The position numbers were made by a program, and so were the translations under genes. Positions 54,982 through 64,000 of a stretch of 64,000 nucleotides of DNA are shown here, piece by piece. Origin of the DNA: Rhodopseudomonas sp. (lineage in GTDB: Bacteria > Pseudomonadota > Alphaproteobacteria > Rhizobiales > Xanthobacteraceae); contig NZ_JACABA010000001.1 in NCBI RefSeq assembly GCF_013377015.1, positions 641,554 through 705,553 on the forward strand. The letters are read 5' to 3'. Each line of letters begins with the position of its first letter. Position 1 is the stretch's first letter. The notes beneath the pieces were generated by a model, which was not told where the DNA came from, ran no database searches, and was given only the letters and a program-made list of their open reading frames with translations.

Positions 54982-57794
54982 TGGGCCTGCCGCTCTCCTT
55001 CGCCGAACCGCTGCTGCTGCTGGGCCTGGTCACGCTGCCGGCGCTGTGGTGGTTGCTGCGGGTGATGCCGCCGCGCCCGCGCCGGATCGATTTCCCGCCG
55101 ACCAGGTTGCTGTTCGAGATCGCGCCGAAGGAAGAGACCCCATCTCGCACGCCGTGGTGGCTGACCGCATTGCGCCTGCTCGCCGCCGCGCTGGTGATCT
55201 TCGCGCTCGCCGGACCGATCTGGAATCCGCAGACCGGCGTCGCCGGCAGCAAGGCGCCGCTGCTGCTCCTGCTCGACGACGGCTGGAGCGCCGCCGCGAG
55301 CTGGGACGCGCGGATCACCGCGGCGGATCATTTGATCGCCGAGGCCGACAGTTCCCGCCGCAGCATCGCACTGATGCCGTTGTCGGAACCGCTGCGCGAT
55401 GCGACCTTGATGCCGGGCGGCACCGCGCGGGTGTCGCTGCGGCAGCTTGCGCCGAAGCCCTATGCGATTGATCGGGTCGACGCCCTCCCGGCGATCGGAC
55501 GATTTCTCAAGGCCGCCGGCGACGCCGAGATCGTCTGGCTCACCGACGGAGTCGACACTGGGCGCGGCAGTGAATTCGTCGAGGGGCTGGGCAAATTGAT
55601 CCAGGATCGCAGCCTGACGATCGTCGAAGGCGGCGCGCCGCCGGCGCATGCGCTGGCCGCGGCCGAAAACGCCGCGGCGAAAATGATCGTGAAGGTGCTG
55701 CGTGCCGGCACCGGCGGCATCGACACCGGCGTGGTGCGCGCGCTCGACCAAAAGGGCTCGCCGATCGGCGAGGCGCGCTACAATTTCGCGCCACAGGATC
55801 GCGACACCGAAGCCGCGTTCGAGCTGCCGGTCGAGCTGCGCAACGACATCGCACGGCTGGAGATCTCCAGCGAACGCTCCGCGGGCGCGGTGCAACTGCT
55901 CGACAAGCGCTGGCGCCGCCGCGCCATCGGCATCGCCTCCGGCGCGACTGCCGACACGGCGCAGCCGTTGCTGGCGGCGACGTTCTACCTGACCCGGGCG
56001 CTGGCGCCGTTCGCCGATGTCCGGCTCGGCGATCGGGCTCCGCAACAGGCCATCACGCAGTTTCTCGACCAGAAGCTGCCGATGATCGTGCTCGCCGACG
56101 TCGGCGCGCTGTCGCCGGAGCTGCGCGAGCGCCTCAACGGCTGGATCGAACAGGGCGGCGTGCTGGTGCGGTTCGCGGGTCCGCGACTGGCACAGCAAAC
56201 CGACGACGATCTGGTGCCGGTGAAACTTCGCCGCGGCGACCGCAGCCTCGGCGGCAGCCTGACCTGGGAGCAGCCGCAGCATCTGGCGGCGTTCGCCGCC
56301 GACGGCCCGTTCGCCGGCCTGGCGGTGCCGAAAGATATCACCGTCAACCGCCAGGTGCTGGCCGAACCCAACGCGACGCTTGCGGCGAAGAGCTGGGCCT
56401 CGCTGGTCGACGGCACCCCGCTGGTGACCGGCGAGCATCGCGGCAAGGGTCTGGTGACGCTGTTCCACGTCAGCGCCGATATGCGCTGGTCGGACCTGCC
56501 GATGTCTGGCACCTTCGTCGAGATGCTGCGGCGAATCGTCGATATTTCCGGCTACACGTCGACTCCCGGCGCCGGCGTCGCGGCTGACGCCAGCACCGAG
56601 ACGGTCGCGCCATTGCGTACGCTCGACGGCTTCGGCGCCTTCGGCCCGCCGCCTTCGACCGCCAAGCCGCTGCCCGCTGATTATCGCGACCGCGCCACGC
56701 TCGATCATCCGCCTGGCTTCTACGGCCCGGCCGACGGCCCGCTCGCGGTCAACACGCTGGCCGCCGCCGACCGGCTCGCGCCGCTCGATACCTCGGCGAT
56801 GAAGGCGCGGCGCGCCAGCTACACCAATGCCGAACCGCGCGACCTGCGTGGCATGCTGCTGTCGGCGGCGCTCGGGCTGTTTCTGATCGACGCCGTCATC
56901 GTCGCATTTCTCGGCGGCGGCTTTGCCGCGCTGCTGCGCCGCCGCCGCGCGGCGCCCGTCGCCTTGGCGATCGTGCTCGCGCTGTCGGCGATCGTCACGG
57001 CACCCTCGCCGTCCCGCGCCGAAGCTGCGAACGACGAATTCGCCATCAAGGCGGTGGCGCAGACCCGCCTCGCTTATGTCGTCACCGGCAACGCCGACGT
57101 CGATTCGATCGTCAGGGCCGGGATGTCGGGGCTGACCCTGTTCCTGGCGCAGCGCACCGCGCTGGAGGCCGGCGAGCCGGTCGGGGTCGATCCGGCGCAC
57201 GACGAACTGGCGTTCTTCCCGCTGATCTACTGGCCGGTGCTCGCCGGTGCGCTGAAGCCGCCGCAGGACGCCATCAACCGGATCGACGCCTACATGAAGC
57301 AGGGCGGCACCGTGCTGTTCGACACCCGCGACGCGCTCGAGGCGCCGCCGGGGCCGAACGGCGAATCGCAGACGCCCGGAATGCTCGCGCTGCGCACCAT
57401 CCTGGCCTCGCTCGATGTCCCCGAACTGGAGCCGGTGCCGCGAGAACACGTGCTGACCAAGACGTTCTATCTGCTGCGCGACTTCCCCGGCCGCTTCATC
57501 GCCGGCCAGACCTGGGTGGAAACCCTGCCGCGCCAGGAGGACGACGACGCCGCTTCTCGGCCAGCGCGCGGCGGCGACGGCGTCTCGCCGATCATCATCA
57601 CCTCGAACGACCTCGCCGGCGCCTGGGCGATGCGGCCGGACGGCCAGCCGATGCTGCCGCTGTCGCCGGGCGAACCGCGGCAGCGCGAATTCGCGTTCCG
57701 CGCCGGCGTCAACATCGTGATGTACACGCTGACCGGCAACTACAAGGCCGACCAGGTCCATGCCCCTGCGCTGATCGAGAGGCTGGGACAGTGA
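54978..57794 (+). CDS. BatA N-terminal / DUF4159 membrane protein
   Basis: 938 residues. N-terminal BatA-type region with two helices (FAEPLLLLGLVTLPALWWLL; ALRLLAAALVIFALAGPIW), then a VWA-like domain (LLLLLDDGWSAAASWDARIT) and a Rossmann-like section. Further helices at about 625-675 separate a C-terminal DUF4159 domain (LRTILASLDVPELEPVPREH; VNIVMYTLTGNYKADQVHAP). Overlaps the DUF58 stop by 4 bases. Scaffold of the MoxR system in the inner membrane; function inferred from family. Confidence 0.9.
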   Translation: MMGLPLSFAEPLLLLGLVTLPALWWLLRVMPPRPRRIDFPPTRLLFEIAPKEETPSRTPWWLTALRLLAAALVIFALAGPIWNPQTGVAGSKAPLLLLLDDGWSAAASWDARITAADHLIAEADSSRRSIALMPLSEPLRDATLMPGGTARVSLRQLAPKPYAIDRVDALPAIGRFLKAAGDAEIVWLTDGVDTGRGSEFVEGLGKLIQDRSLTIVEGGAPPAHALAAAENAAAKMIVKVLRAGTGGIDTGVVRALDQKGSPIGEARYNFAPQDRDTEAAFELPVELRNDIARLEISSERSAGAVQLLDKRWRRRAIGIASGATADTAQPLLAATFYLTRALAPFADVRLGDRAPQQAITQFLDQKLPMIVLADVGALSPELRERLNGWIEQGGVLVRFAGPRLAQQTDDDLVPVKLRRGDRSLGGSLTWEQPQHLAAFAADGPFAGLAVPKDITVNRQVLAEPNATLAAKSWASLVDGTPLVTGEHRGKGLVTLFHVSADMRWSDLPMSGTFVEMLRRIVDISGYTSTPGAGVAADASTETVAPLRTLDGFGAFGPPPSTAKPLPADYRDRATLDHPPGFYGPADGPLAVNTLAAADRLAPLDTSAMKARRASYTNAEPRDLRGMLLSAALGLFLIDAVIVAFLGGGFAALLRRRRAAPVALAIVLALSAIVTAPSPSRAEAANDEFAIKAVAQTRLAYVVTGNADVDSIVRAGMSGLTLFLAQRTALEAGEPVGVDPAHDELAFFPLIYWPVLAGALKPPQDAINRIDAYMKQGGTVLFDTRDALEAPPGPNGESQTPGMLALRTILASLDVPELEPVPREHVLTKTFYLLRDFPGRFIAGQTWVETLPRQEDDDAASRPARGGDGVSPIIITSNDLAGAWAMRPDGQPMLPLSPGEPRQREFAFRAGVNIVMYTLTGNYKADQVHAPALIERLGQ

Positions 57795-57828
57795 TGCAAC
57801 AGCGACAGCAGTCGAGCCGCGCGCTCTT

Positions 57829-57934
57829 CACCTCTCCCATAGGGAGAGGTCGGCGCGCAGCGCCGGGTGAGGGGTTTCGCCCTATCGAGAGTCCGTACCC
57901 CCTCACCCCAACCCTCTCCCCATGGGAGAGGGGG
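57829..57934. repeat. Extragenic palindromic repeat (CACCTCTCCCATAGGGAGAGG type)
   Basis: CCTCTCCCATAGGGAGAGG at the left and CCCTCTCCCCATGGGAGAGGG at the right; the two halves also pair with each other. Lies between the DUF4159 gene and the chimeric remnant. Confidence 0.8.
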
Positions 57935-57960
57935 CCGGCCATCTTCGGAGCTAACGCCTG

Positions 57961-58203
57961 ATGCAATACGGCATCGCCTTCGCCCCTTTCGTCTCCATGC
58001 CGATGCTGTGGATCGCACTCGGCGCCACCATCGTGACAATTCTACTGTTGTCGATCCAGCGGAGGCGCCAAGCGGCCCCGAAAACGAAAAGCGATCCTTG
58101 GGGCTGTATGGCCGGCACCATCACGATCATGCCCGACACCGATCTGACGGCGCCGACCGGCGACCTCTGGAATGCGGAGCAAGGGAGATTGCTCAATGAG
58201 TAG
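57961..58203 (+). pseudogene. Chimeric remnant: partial copy of the next gene's N-terminus joined to an antitoxin-like tail
   Basis: 80 codons. Residues 1-38, starting MQYGIAFAPFVSMPMLWIAL, mirror the start of the gene at 58312 (MQYGITFAPLVPALVLWIAL), membrane helix included. The tail DPWGCMAGTITIMPDTDLTA with PTGDLWNAEQ is unrelated to that gene and resembles the C-terminus of Phd/VapB-type antitoxins. The stop overlaps a short open frame whose end looks like a PIN toxin. It could still be expressed, but it reads as a recombination product. Confidence 0.6.
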
Positions 58204-58309
58204 TCCCCGGCTCGATGCCTGCACCGTTCCCTGCGTGACCGTGGTGACGCGCGATCGTCAGATTCTTGAATATTCCCGCGCCGGGCACGTGCGCACGTTG
58301 GTGTGTTGA
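58196..58309 (+). pseudogene. PIN-domain (VapC-type) toxin remnant
   Basis: 37 codons from an ATG that overlaps the antitoxin-like stop by 8 bases. The C-terminal part VVTRDRQILEYSRAGHVRTL matches the end of VapC PIN nucleases (VTRD carries an active-site Asp). The N-terminal two thirds, with the other acidic residues, is missing, so no active toxin is expected. Confidence 0.6.
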
Positions 58310-58311
58310 TC

Positions 58312-60375
58312 ATGCAATACGGCATCACCTTTGCGCCGCTGGTACCTGCACTCGTGCTGTGGATCGCGCTTGCCGCGATCGTGGCGATCGCGGCGCTGCT
58401 GCTGATCGGCCGCGCCCGCGGCGCGTGGGTGCGGCTCGGCGCGTTGGCGCTGATCCTGCTGGCGCTGTCGAACCCGTCATTTACCCGCGAGGAGCGCGAG
58501 CCGCTGTCGTCGGTGGCGGCGGTGGTGATCGACAAAAGCCCGAGCCAGAATTTCGGCGACCGCAAGCGCGAGACCGCGCAGGCGCAGGAGGCGCTGGTCA
58601 ACCGGCTGAAGCAGATCAAGGGTCTCGAGGTCCGCGTGGTCGAGGCCGGACAGGCCGACGGCGAGACCGACGGCACCAAGCTGTTCGGCGCGCTGACCAA
58701 TGCGCTGTCGGACGTGCCGACCGATCGCGTCGCCGGCGCGTTCCTGATCACCGACGGCCGGGTCCATGACATTCCGGCCAATGCCGCCGCCCTTGGTTTC
58801 CAGGCGCCGGTCCACGCGCTGATCACCGGCAGCAAGGACGAGCGCGACCGCCGGATCGCGATTACCGCGGCGCCTCGGTTCGGCATCGTCGGCCAGTCCC
58901 AGACCATCACCTACCGGCTCGACGACCAGGGCATCGTCAATGATCGCGCCAAGGTGACGGTGCGCCGCGACGGCGACGTCATCAGCGAACGCACCGTGCT
59001 CTCTGGCCAGACCGTCAATGTCGAGATCGACATCAAGCACGCCGGCCCCAACATCGTCGAGATCGAGGCGTCGCCGGTCGAGAACGAACTGACGCTGGTC
59101 AACAACCGCGCGGTGGTGGCGATCGACGGCGTGCGCGACAAATTGCGGGTGCTCTTGGTGTCCGGCGAACCGCATGCCGGCGAGCGCACCTGGCGCAACC
59201 TGCTGAAGTCCGACGCCAGCGTCGACCTGGTGCATTTCACCATTCTGCGGCCGCCTGAAAAGCAGGACGGCACCCCGATCAACGAATTGTCGCTGATCGC
59301 GTTTCCGACCCGCGAACTGTTCCAGCAGAAGATCAACGAGTTTCAGCTGATCATTTTCGACCGCTACGCCCGCCAGGGCGTGCTGCCGATCGCGTATTTC
59401 GACAACATCGCGCGCTATGTGAAGAACGGCGGCGCGGTCCTGGTCTCGGCCGGTCCCGACTATGCCTCGACCACCAGCATCTGGCGCACTCCGCTCGACG
59501 TCGTGCTGCCGGCGGAGCCGGTCGGCGTCACCGAGAAGCCGTTCTACGCGCATCTGTCCGACGCCGGCAAACGCCATCCGGTCACGCGCGGGCTGGAAGG
59601 CTCAAGCACCGAACCGCCGCATTGGAGCCGGTTCTTCCGCACCGTCGACACCCGCAACCCGACCACCGCGCCGGTGATGACCGGCGCCGACGGCAAGCCG
59701 TTGCTGCTGCTGTCGCGCTACGGCGAGGGCCGCGTCGCGCTGCTGCTCAGCGACCACATCTGGCTGTGGGCGCGCGGCTATGAGGGCGGTGGGCCGCATC
59801 TCGACCTGCTGCGGCGGATGTCGCACTGGCTGATGAAGCAACCCGATCTGGATGAAGAGGCGCTGCGGTTGTCGACCCAGGGCAAGGATCTGGTGGTTTC
59901 GCGCCAGACCATGGCCGACGGCGTGCCGCCGGTCACGGTGACTTCGCCGTCCGGCGCCACCCGCAATCTGACGCTGAGCGCCGCCGACCCCGGATCGTGG
60001 CGCGCCACCACCCCGGCCGACGAGCTCGGGCTGTGGCAGGCCACCGACGGCACGCTGAAGGCGCTGATCAATGTCGGGCCGATCAACCCGAAGGAGTTCT
60101 CCGAAGTCACCTCGTCGACCGAGCCGCTGAAGCCGCTGACCCAGGCCACCGGCGGCGACGCCCGGCGCATCGCCGACAGCTCCGGCGTCGAACTGCCGCG
60201 GATCATTCCGGTGCAGGCCTCAAGCGTGTTTCGCGGCGATGGCTGGCTCGGGGTGCGGATGCGCGACGCCAGCGTTGTGCGCGGCGTCGGCGTATTGCCG
60301 ATGTTCTCCGGCCTGATCGGCCTGCTGCTGCTGCTCGGTGCCTTCGCGGCGACCTGGCTACGCGAGGGACGCTAA
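58312..60375 (+). CDS. Large membrane protein of the MoxR operon (glutamine amidotransferase-like fold)
   Basis: 687 residues. Two N-terminal helices (TFAPLVPALVLWIALAAI; LGALALILLALSNPSF), a VWA-like region (AVVIDKSPSQNFGD), an amidotransferase-like Rossmann segment (LRVLLVSGEPHAGERTWRNL) lacking an evident catalytic Cys, and a C-terminal helix (MFSGLIGLLLLLGAFAATWL). Normally follows the DUF4159 gene in this type of operon. Its function is unknown. The TTG nine bases upstream is a less likely start. Confidence 0.85.
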   Translation: MQYGITFAPLVPALVLWIALAAIVAIAALLLIGRARGAWVRLGALALILLALSNPSFTREEREPLSSVAAVVIDKSPSQNFGDRKRETAQAQEALVNRLKQIKGLEVRVVEAGQADGETDGTKLFGALTNALSDVPTDRVAGAFLITDGRVHDIPANAAALGFQAPVHALITGSKDERDRRIAITAAPRFGIVGQSQTITYRLDDQGIVNDRAKVTVRRDGDVISERTVLSGQTVNVEIDIKHAGPNIVEIEASPVENELTLVNNRAVVAIDGVRDKLRVLLVSGEPHAGERTWRNLLKSDASVDLVHFTILRPPEKQDGTPINELSLIAFPTRELFQQKINEFQLIIFDRYARQGVLPIAYFDNIARYVKNGGAVLVSAGPDYASTTSIWRTPLDVVLPAEPVGVTEKPFYAHLSDAGKRHPVTRGLEGSSTEPPHWSRFFRTVDTRNPTTAPVMTGADGKPLLLLSRYGEGRVALLLSDHIWLWARGYEGGGPHLDLLRRMSHWLMKQPDLDEEALRLSTQGKDLVVSRQTMADGVPPVTVTSPSGATRNLTLSAADPGSWRATTPADELGLWQATDGTLKALINVGPINPKEFSEVTSSTEPLKPLTQATGGDARRIADSSGVELPRIIPVQASSVFRGDGWLGVRMRDASVVRGVGVLPMFSGLIGLLLLLGAFAATWLREGR

Positions 60376-60767
60376 CCCGCGCCGAACCGCTTGGTGAATT
60401 GCTCAACATTGACCAAGCCGCGGGCATGGCGGCCGTCACCGATCTTCTGATCGCCGTCGAACGCTTCAACCTCGAACCGGATCACCCGGCGCTCGACCGC
60501 GGTGACCCGCGCGGTGGTGCGCACGATGCGGCCGACCGGGGTCGCGGCGAGATGGCGGATATCGACCTCGGTGCCGACGGTGACCCAGCCCTCCGGCAGA
60601 AACCGCGAGATCGCGTCGCCGGAGGTCATTTCCATTTCCAGGATCATCAGCGGCGTGCCGAACACCGCCGGCATCGTCGGCACGAAATGCCGGACCGTCT
60701 GCTCCGGCGTCACCGTCAGCAGTCGCTCGGCGCTCATGTCGACGGTGATGAAGTCGCGTGCGTCCAT
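60372..60767 (-). CDS. Hot-dog thioesterase (FlK-like)
   Basis: 131 residues. LLTVTPEQTVRHFVPTMPAV, then GTPLMILEMEM and a hot-dog helix, fit the thioesterase group related to fluoroacetyl-CoA thioesterase. Likely cleaves a small or aromatic acyl-CoA. The stop overlaps the convergent membrane-protein gene end by 4 bases. Confidence 0.85.
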   Translation of the reverse strand: MDARDFITVDMSAERLLTVTPEQTVRHFVPTMPAVFGTPLMILEMEMTSGDAISRFLPEGWVTVGTEVDIRHLAATPVGRIVRTTARVTAVERRVIRFEVEAFDGDQKIGDGRHARGLVNVEQFTKRFGAG

Positions 60768-60775
60768 CTGCCGAA

Positions 60776-60982
60776 CTACTTCTTCGCCAGCGCGGCCTTG
60801 CGCTCCACAAAAGTCTGGCCGCCCTTCATCTTGTGCGCCAGCGGCGCCTCGTTGATCTGGATCACCACGGCTTCGGCATCAACGCCGAGATGGGTCACCA
60901 GCGCCTTGGTGATGTCGCGCATCATCCCGGCCTTCTGCTCGTCGGTGCGGCCTTCGGCCATGTTCACGGTGATCTCAGGCAT
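60776..60982 (-). CDS. 4-oxalocrotonate tautomerase family protein
   Basis: 68 residues, normal subunit length. After Met removal the catalytic Pro1 is in place (MPEITVNMAEGRTDEQKAGM). The hexamer-forming helix and IQINEAP strand follow. Substrate unknown; it sits 8 bp before the thioesterase gene on the same strand. Confidence 0.9.
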   Translation of the reverse strand: MPEITVNMAEGRTDEQKAGMMRDITKALVTHLGVDAEAVVIQINEAPLAHKMKGGQTFVERKAALAKK

Positions 60983-61025
60983 TTCGATTCTCCCAGTTCT
61001 TTGTTTGCGTTTCTATATTACGCTC

Positions 61026-61135
61026 GTCATTCCGGGGCGCGAGCCTTTGGCAAGCGAACCCGGAATCTCGCCACTCGACCAGCCGCAAGATTCCGGGTTC
61101 GCGCGCAGCTGTCGCTGCACGCGCCCCGGAATGAC
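61026..61135. repeat. Extragenic palindromic repeat (GTCATTCCGGGGCGCG type)
   Basis: GTCATTCCGGGGCGCG at the left pairs with GCGCCCCGGAATGAC at the right; the inner GAACCCGGAATCTCG and GATTCCGGGTTCGCG also pair. Located between hisS and the tautomerase gene, touching the hisS stop. Confidence 0.87.
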
Positions 61136-61137
61136 AG

Positions 61138-62661
61138 CTAACCCCACTTCACCCCACGCTTGTCGAGAATCTTCCGCACCGTGTCGAGCAGATCGGTCTC
61201 CGGCACCTTCTGCTGCGCCTCGGCCTGCTTCTGCAGATATTCGTCGCGATCCTTTTCCAGCGACGCCAGTTCGGCGCCGAGGATCAGGTCCTTGACGATG
61301 ATCTGCGGCCCGGCAGGATCGTTCTTCTCGTCGGAGCCCTGGATGATCACGCACGGGCTGTGACGGCGGTCGGCGTATTTGAGCTGGTTGCCCATGTTCT
61401 TCGGATTGCCGAGATAGAGTTCGGCGCGAATGTTGGCGTTGCGCAGCAGCGCGACCATCTTCTGATAGTCGGCAACGCGGTCGCGGTCGAACACCGTGAC
61501 CACGACGGGGCCGGCCTGCGGCTTGGTGTCGAGCTTGCCGAGCAGCGTCAATGCGGCCTGCAGCCGCGATACGCCGATCGAGAAGCCTGTGGCGGGAACG
61601 GGCTCGCCGCGGAACCGCGAGACGAGGCCATCATAACGCCCGCCACCGCCGACCGAACCGAACCGAACCGGGCGGCCTTTTTCGTCGTTGGTCTCGAGCG
61701 TCAGTTCAACCTCGTAGACCGGACCGGTATAGTATTCGAGGCCGCGAACGACGGAGGGGTCGATGCGGATGCGATCGGGGCCGTAGCCCGACGCGGCGAT
61801 CAAACTCGAAATCTCGCTGAGTTCGGCTCGCGCCTTCTGCACCGTTTCGGATTCAAACAGATAGCGAAATGCGGCTTGATCAGCGCTTGAAGGATCCCCG
61901 AAGCTGGTCGCGATGGCGCGGGCGTCGCCGTCACTCAGGCCGGCGCCCTTGGTGAAGTCGCCTTTGCCCTCTTCACCGCCATCCCAGCGGCCAGGCCCGA
62001 GCAGCTTTTCAACTTCAACGATAGGGAATTTGTCGAGCTTGTCGACGGCGCGCAAAACAATCAGCCGCCGCCCCGCATTCTCGTCGCCGCCAAGCCCGAT
62101 GCTCTCCATCACCCCGTCGAGCACCTTGCGGTTATTCACCTTCACCACATAGCTGCCGCGCGGCACGCCGAGCGCTTCCATCGTATCGGCCGCCATCATG
62201 CACATTTCGGCGTCCGCCGCCGGCGAGGCGCTGCCCACGGTGTCGGCGTCAAACTGCATGAACTGGCGGAACCGGCCGGGGCCGGGCTTTTCGTTGCGGA
62301 ACACCCAGCCGTTGCGATAGCTGCGGTAGGGCAGCACCAGGTTCTCGGTGCCGTAATTCTCGGCGACATAGCGCGCCAGCGGTGCGGTGAGATCGTAACG
62401 CAGGCTGATCCACTGTTCGTCGTCGTCCTGGAACGAGAACACGCCCTCGTTGGGGCGGTCCTGGTCGGGCAGGAACTTTCCGAGCGTGTCGGTATATTCG
62501 AACGCCGGGGTCTCGACCGGCTCGAAGCCGTAGCGCTCATAGACCTCGCGGATTTTCGCCACCATCGCCCGCGTCGCGGCGATCTCGGCGGGGCCGCGAT
62601 CGGCCAGCCCGCGCGGCAGTCGGGCGCGGAGTTTTTGCGGTTTTTTGGGTTTTTCAGCCAT
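61138..62661 (-). CDS. hisS: Histidyl-tRNA synthetase
   Basis: 507 residues. Class II motifs: motif 2 region [20 protein letters not shown], HisRS signatures [17 protein letters not shown] and [10 protein letters not shown], and an anticodon-binding domain at the C-terminus ([15 protein letters not shown]). Residues 1-13 are a basic extension. Charges tRNA-His. Divergent from the histidine kinase gene. Confidence 0.96.
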   Translation of the reverse strand: MAEKPKKPQKLRARLPRGLADRGPAEIAATRAMVAKIREVYERYGFEPVETPAFEYTDTLGKFLPDQDRPNEGVFSFQDDDEQWISLRYDLTAPLARYVAENYGTENLVLPYRSYRNGWVFRNEKPGPGRFRQFMQFDADTVGSASPAADAEMCMMAADTMEALGVPRGSYVVKVNNRKVLDGVMESIGLGGDENAGRRLIVLRAVDKLDKFPIVEVEKLLGPGRWDGGEEGKGDFTKGAGLSDGDARAIATSFGDPSSADQAAFRYLFESETVQKARAELSEISSLIAASGYGPDRIRIDPSVVRGLEYYTGPVYEVELTLETNDEKGRPVRFGSVGGGGRYDGLVSRFRGEPVPATGFSIGVSRLQAALTLLGKLDTKPQAGPVVVTVFDRDRVADYQKMVALLRNANIRAELYLGNPKNMGNQLKYADRRHSPCVIIQGSDEKNDPAGPQIIVKDLILGAELASLEKDRDEYLQKQAEAQQKVPETDLLDTVRKILDKRGVKWG

Positions 62662-62836
62662 TTTGCATCGATCTCGCTCTGGTCGGGTGGTACCAGCGCC
62701 GGCGCAAGGCGGCAAGGCGACGTTGTGATCCCTCCCCACCCCTATGTCCGGTAACCGAAATAGCCGCACTGCGGCCAAATAAACGTGCTAGCAACGATCA
62801 GCAAACAAAAGGAAGTCCTTCGGGGCTAGGTGACCG

Positions 62837-63580
62837 ATGGCTGGCCCGACTGGAATTCTGCAGGCCGAGAATGACGGACTGCGGCTGCTGCTCGAACAGG
62901 CCGGGATCGACGCACGGGCGCTGCTGGCGCAGGCCGGAATCGACGCCCGCGAGCGCGAGACCGCCGACAAGCTGCAGAAACTGATCCTGGAAGAGCTGCA
63001 CCACCGCATCAAGAATACGCTGGCCACAGTCAGCGCCATCGCCTCGCAAAGCCTGCGCACCGCCACCAGCATCGAACACGGCCAGCACGCGATCGAGGGC
63101 CGGCTGGTTGCGCTCGGCCGCGCCCACGATCTGTTGTTGCAGGCGCGCTGGAGCAGCGCCAGCCTGGCCACCATCGTGCGCGGCGCCACCGAGCCCTACG
63201 AAAGCCGCGACGCCGCCCGGTTCACAATTTCGGGAGCGGAAATCAACATCACCTCGGGCGCGGTGCTGGCGCTGGCGATGACGCTGAACGAACTCTGCAC
63301 CAACGCCACCAAGTTCGGCGCGCTGTCGGTGCCGACCGGGCGGATCGCGATCCACTGGGACATCGATGCCGAGAAGCAGCGGCTGCGCTTGAGCTGGACG
63401 GAATCCGGCGGGCCGCCAGTTCGGGTGCCGACCCGGCGCAGTTTCGGTACCAGGCTGATCGAAACGATGGGCAAGCAGCTCAACGGCGAGGTCGACTTTG
63501 CCTACGCGGCAAGCGGATTCGTCTATACGCTGGATGCACCGCTGGCGTCGCTGCAGGCATCTGGCACCACGGAAATTTGA
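62837..63580 (+). CDS. HWE/HisKA_2-type sensor histidine kinase without a sensor domain
   Basis: 247 residues. After about 45 N-terminal residues comes the phospho-acceptor helix LILEELHHRIKNTLATVSAI (His at about 56), then an ATP-binding domain with NELCTNATKFGALS and FGTRLIETM. HWE kinases are common in this group. There is no PAS, GAF or membrane segment; instead a heptad-like repeat QAGIDAR occurs twice near residues 20-36. It may take its input from another protein. Confidence 0.88.
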   Translation: MAGPTGILQAENDGLRLLLEQAGIDARALLAQAGIDARERETADKLQKLILEELHHRIKNTLATVSAIASQSLRTATSIEHGQHAIEGRLVALGRAHDLLLQARWSSASLATIVRGATEPYESRDAARFTISGAEINITSGAVLALAMTLNELCTNATKFGALSVPTGRIAIHWDIDAEKQRLRLSWTESGGPPVRVPTRRSFGTRLIETMGKQLNGEVDFAYAASGFVYTLDAPLASLQASGTTEI

Positions 63581-63668
63581 CGCAGTCGTTGGCGCACTGG
63601 GATGAAGCTGGTACCGTGCCGCGCAATCCAACGCCGCGACTTGCATCCCGACTTGCATGAGGACCTCC

Positions 63669-64000
63669 ATGTTAGACAAGAGCCTGCCCACCTCCGCCGT
63701 CAGCGTGCCGAATGACCTCGCCGCGTTCTGGATGCCGTTCACCGCGAACCGCGCCTTCAAGCGCGCACCGAAGATGCTCGCGGGCGCCAAGGGCATGCAC
63801 TATTTCACCGCCGACGGACGCAAGGTGATCGATGCCGCCTCGGGCATGTGGTGCACCAATGCCGGCCATGGCCGCGAGCAGATCGCCGCCGCGATCGCCA
63901 AGCAGGCTGCCACGCTGGACTACGCGCCGCCGTTCCAATTCTCCCATCCGCAGGCGTTCGAACTGGCCAGCCGGATCGTCGAACTGGCGCCGGATGGCCT
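63669..64000 (+). CDS. Omega-amino acid:pyruvate aminotransferase (class III), partial
   Basis: N-terminal 110 residues only, cut by the window end. FWMPFTANRAFKRAPKMLAG and VIDAASGMWCTNAGHGREQI match beta-alanine:pyruvate transaminases. PLP lysine lies beyond the window. Confidence 0.9.
   Translation, partial: MLDKSLPTSAVSVPNDLAAFWMPFTANRAFKRAPKMLAGAKGMHYFTADGRKVIDAASGMWCTNAGHGREQIAAAIAKQAATLDYAPPFQFSHPQAFELASRIVELAPDG

Noticed and set aside
54798-57761. 987-codon open frame on the minus strand
   Set aside because: It is antisense to the DUF58 and DUF4159 genes, is Arg/His/Gln-rich with no domain, and arises from high GC at third positions.
57961-58203. Small open frame as an ordinary independent membrane protein gene
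   Set aside because: Its first 38 residues copy the next gene's start while its tail is unrelated and runs into a toxin-like remnant, so a recombination product is more likely.

Overview
The window looks like chromosomal DNA of a GC-rich alphaproteobacterium of the Bradyrhizobium/Rhodopseudomonas group, most like Rhodopseudomonas palustris. This rests on a cytochrome b and c1 fused in one gene behind a Rieske gene (FbcF-FbcH layout), FixK/FNR-type boxes of the form TTGA-N6-TCAA, paaK beside liv transporter genes and indolepyruvate:ferredoxin oxidoreductase genes, and typical family-wide extragenic repeats (CGTCATTGCGAG..., GTCATTCCGGGG..., CTCTCCC...). No tRNA, rRNA, CRISPR array, intact transposase or phage gene was seen.

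Left part (1-7.3 kb): a minus-strand operon for oxygen-sensitive 2-oxoacid chemistry. It runs iorA, a gamma-subunit/ferredoxin fusion, KorA-, KorB- and KorC-like subunits, paaK and then livH (cut by the window edge). An FNR/FixK-type box lies about 80 bp upstream of iorA. The set suits anaerobic conversion of aromatic amino acids or phenylacetate to aryl-CoA thioesters. 7.5-18.8 kb: small membrane proteins, a CHAD protein, an AtzG/AtzE-like amidase pair, a CHASE2 adenylate cyclase with a secreted partner, a double-domain PPK2 kinase, a CBS-domain protein and an unknown membrane protein. The last three each have a FixK-like box upstream. The block ends in a junction of two broken genes, an EAL-domain tail and an aminotransferase tail.

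18.9-27.2 kb is a peptide module: a divergent SBP_bac_5 binding protein, an M20 peptidase, two permeases, a fused double ATPase and an MlrC-like M81 peptidase. 27.5-34.6 kb holds an alpha/beta hydrolase with two possible starts, an unknown membrane protein, a MoxR AAA ATPase paired with a HExxH/VWA protein, a carotenoid oxygenase and a secreted DUF1194 protein. 34.9-49.9 kb is mostly housekeeping: clpS, a second cyclase, aroC, a phosphatase, fabI, an ECF sigma/anti-sigma pair, a DnaJ-like protein, pdxH, an SDR, dienelactone hydrolase, fbcH, the Rieske gene, trmL and queE.

49.9-52.8 kb is a tight four-gene operon ending in CCA-adding enzyme. 53.0-60.4 kb is a second MoxR operon (MoxR, DUF58, BatA/DUF4159, large membrane protein). 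It is interrupted by a chimeric remnant: a partial copy of the last gene's N-terminus joined to what looks like a toxin-antitoxin tail. 60.4-64 kb has a thioesterase, a tautomerase, hisS, a HWE-type histidine kinase and the start of an omega-amino acid aminotransferase.

The least explained items are the FixK-box cluster around the polyphosphate kinase, an array of four GTTAA motifs spaced exactly 10 bp apart, the chimeric toxin-antitoxin scar, and the unknown genes at 9.0 kb and 28.7 kb.
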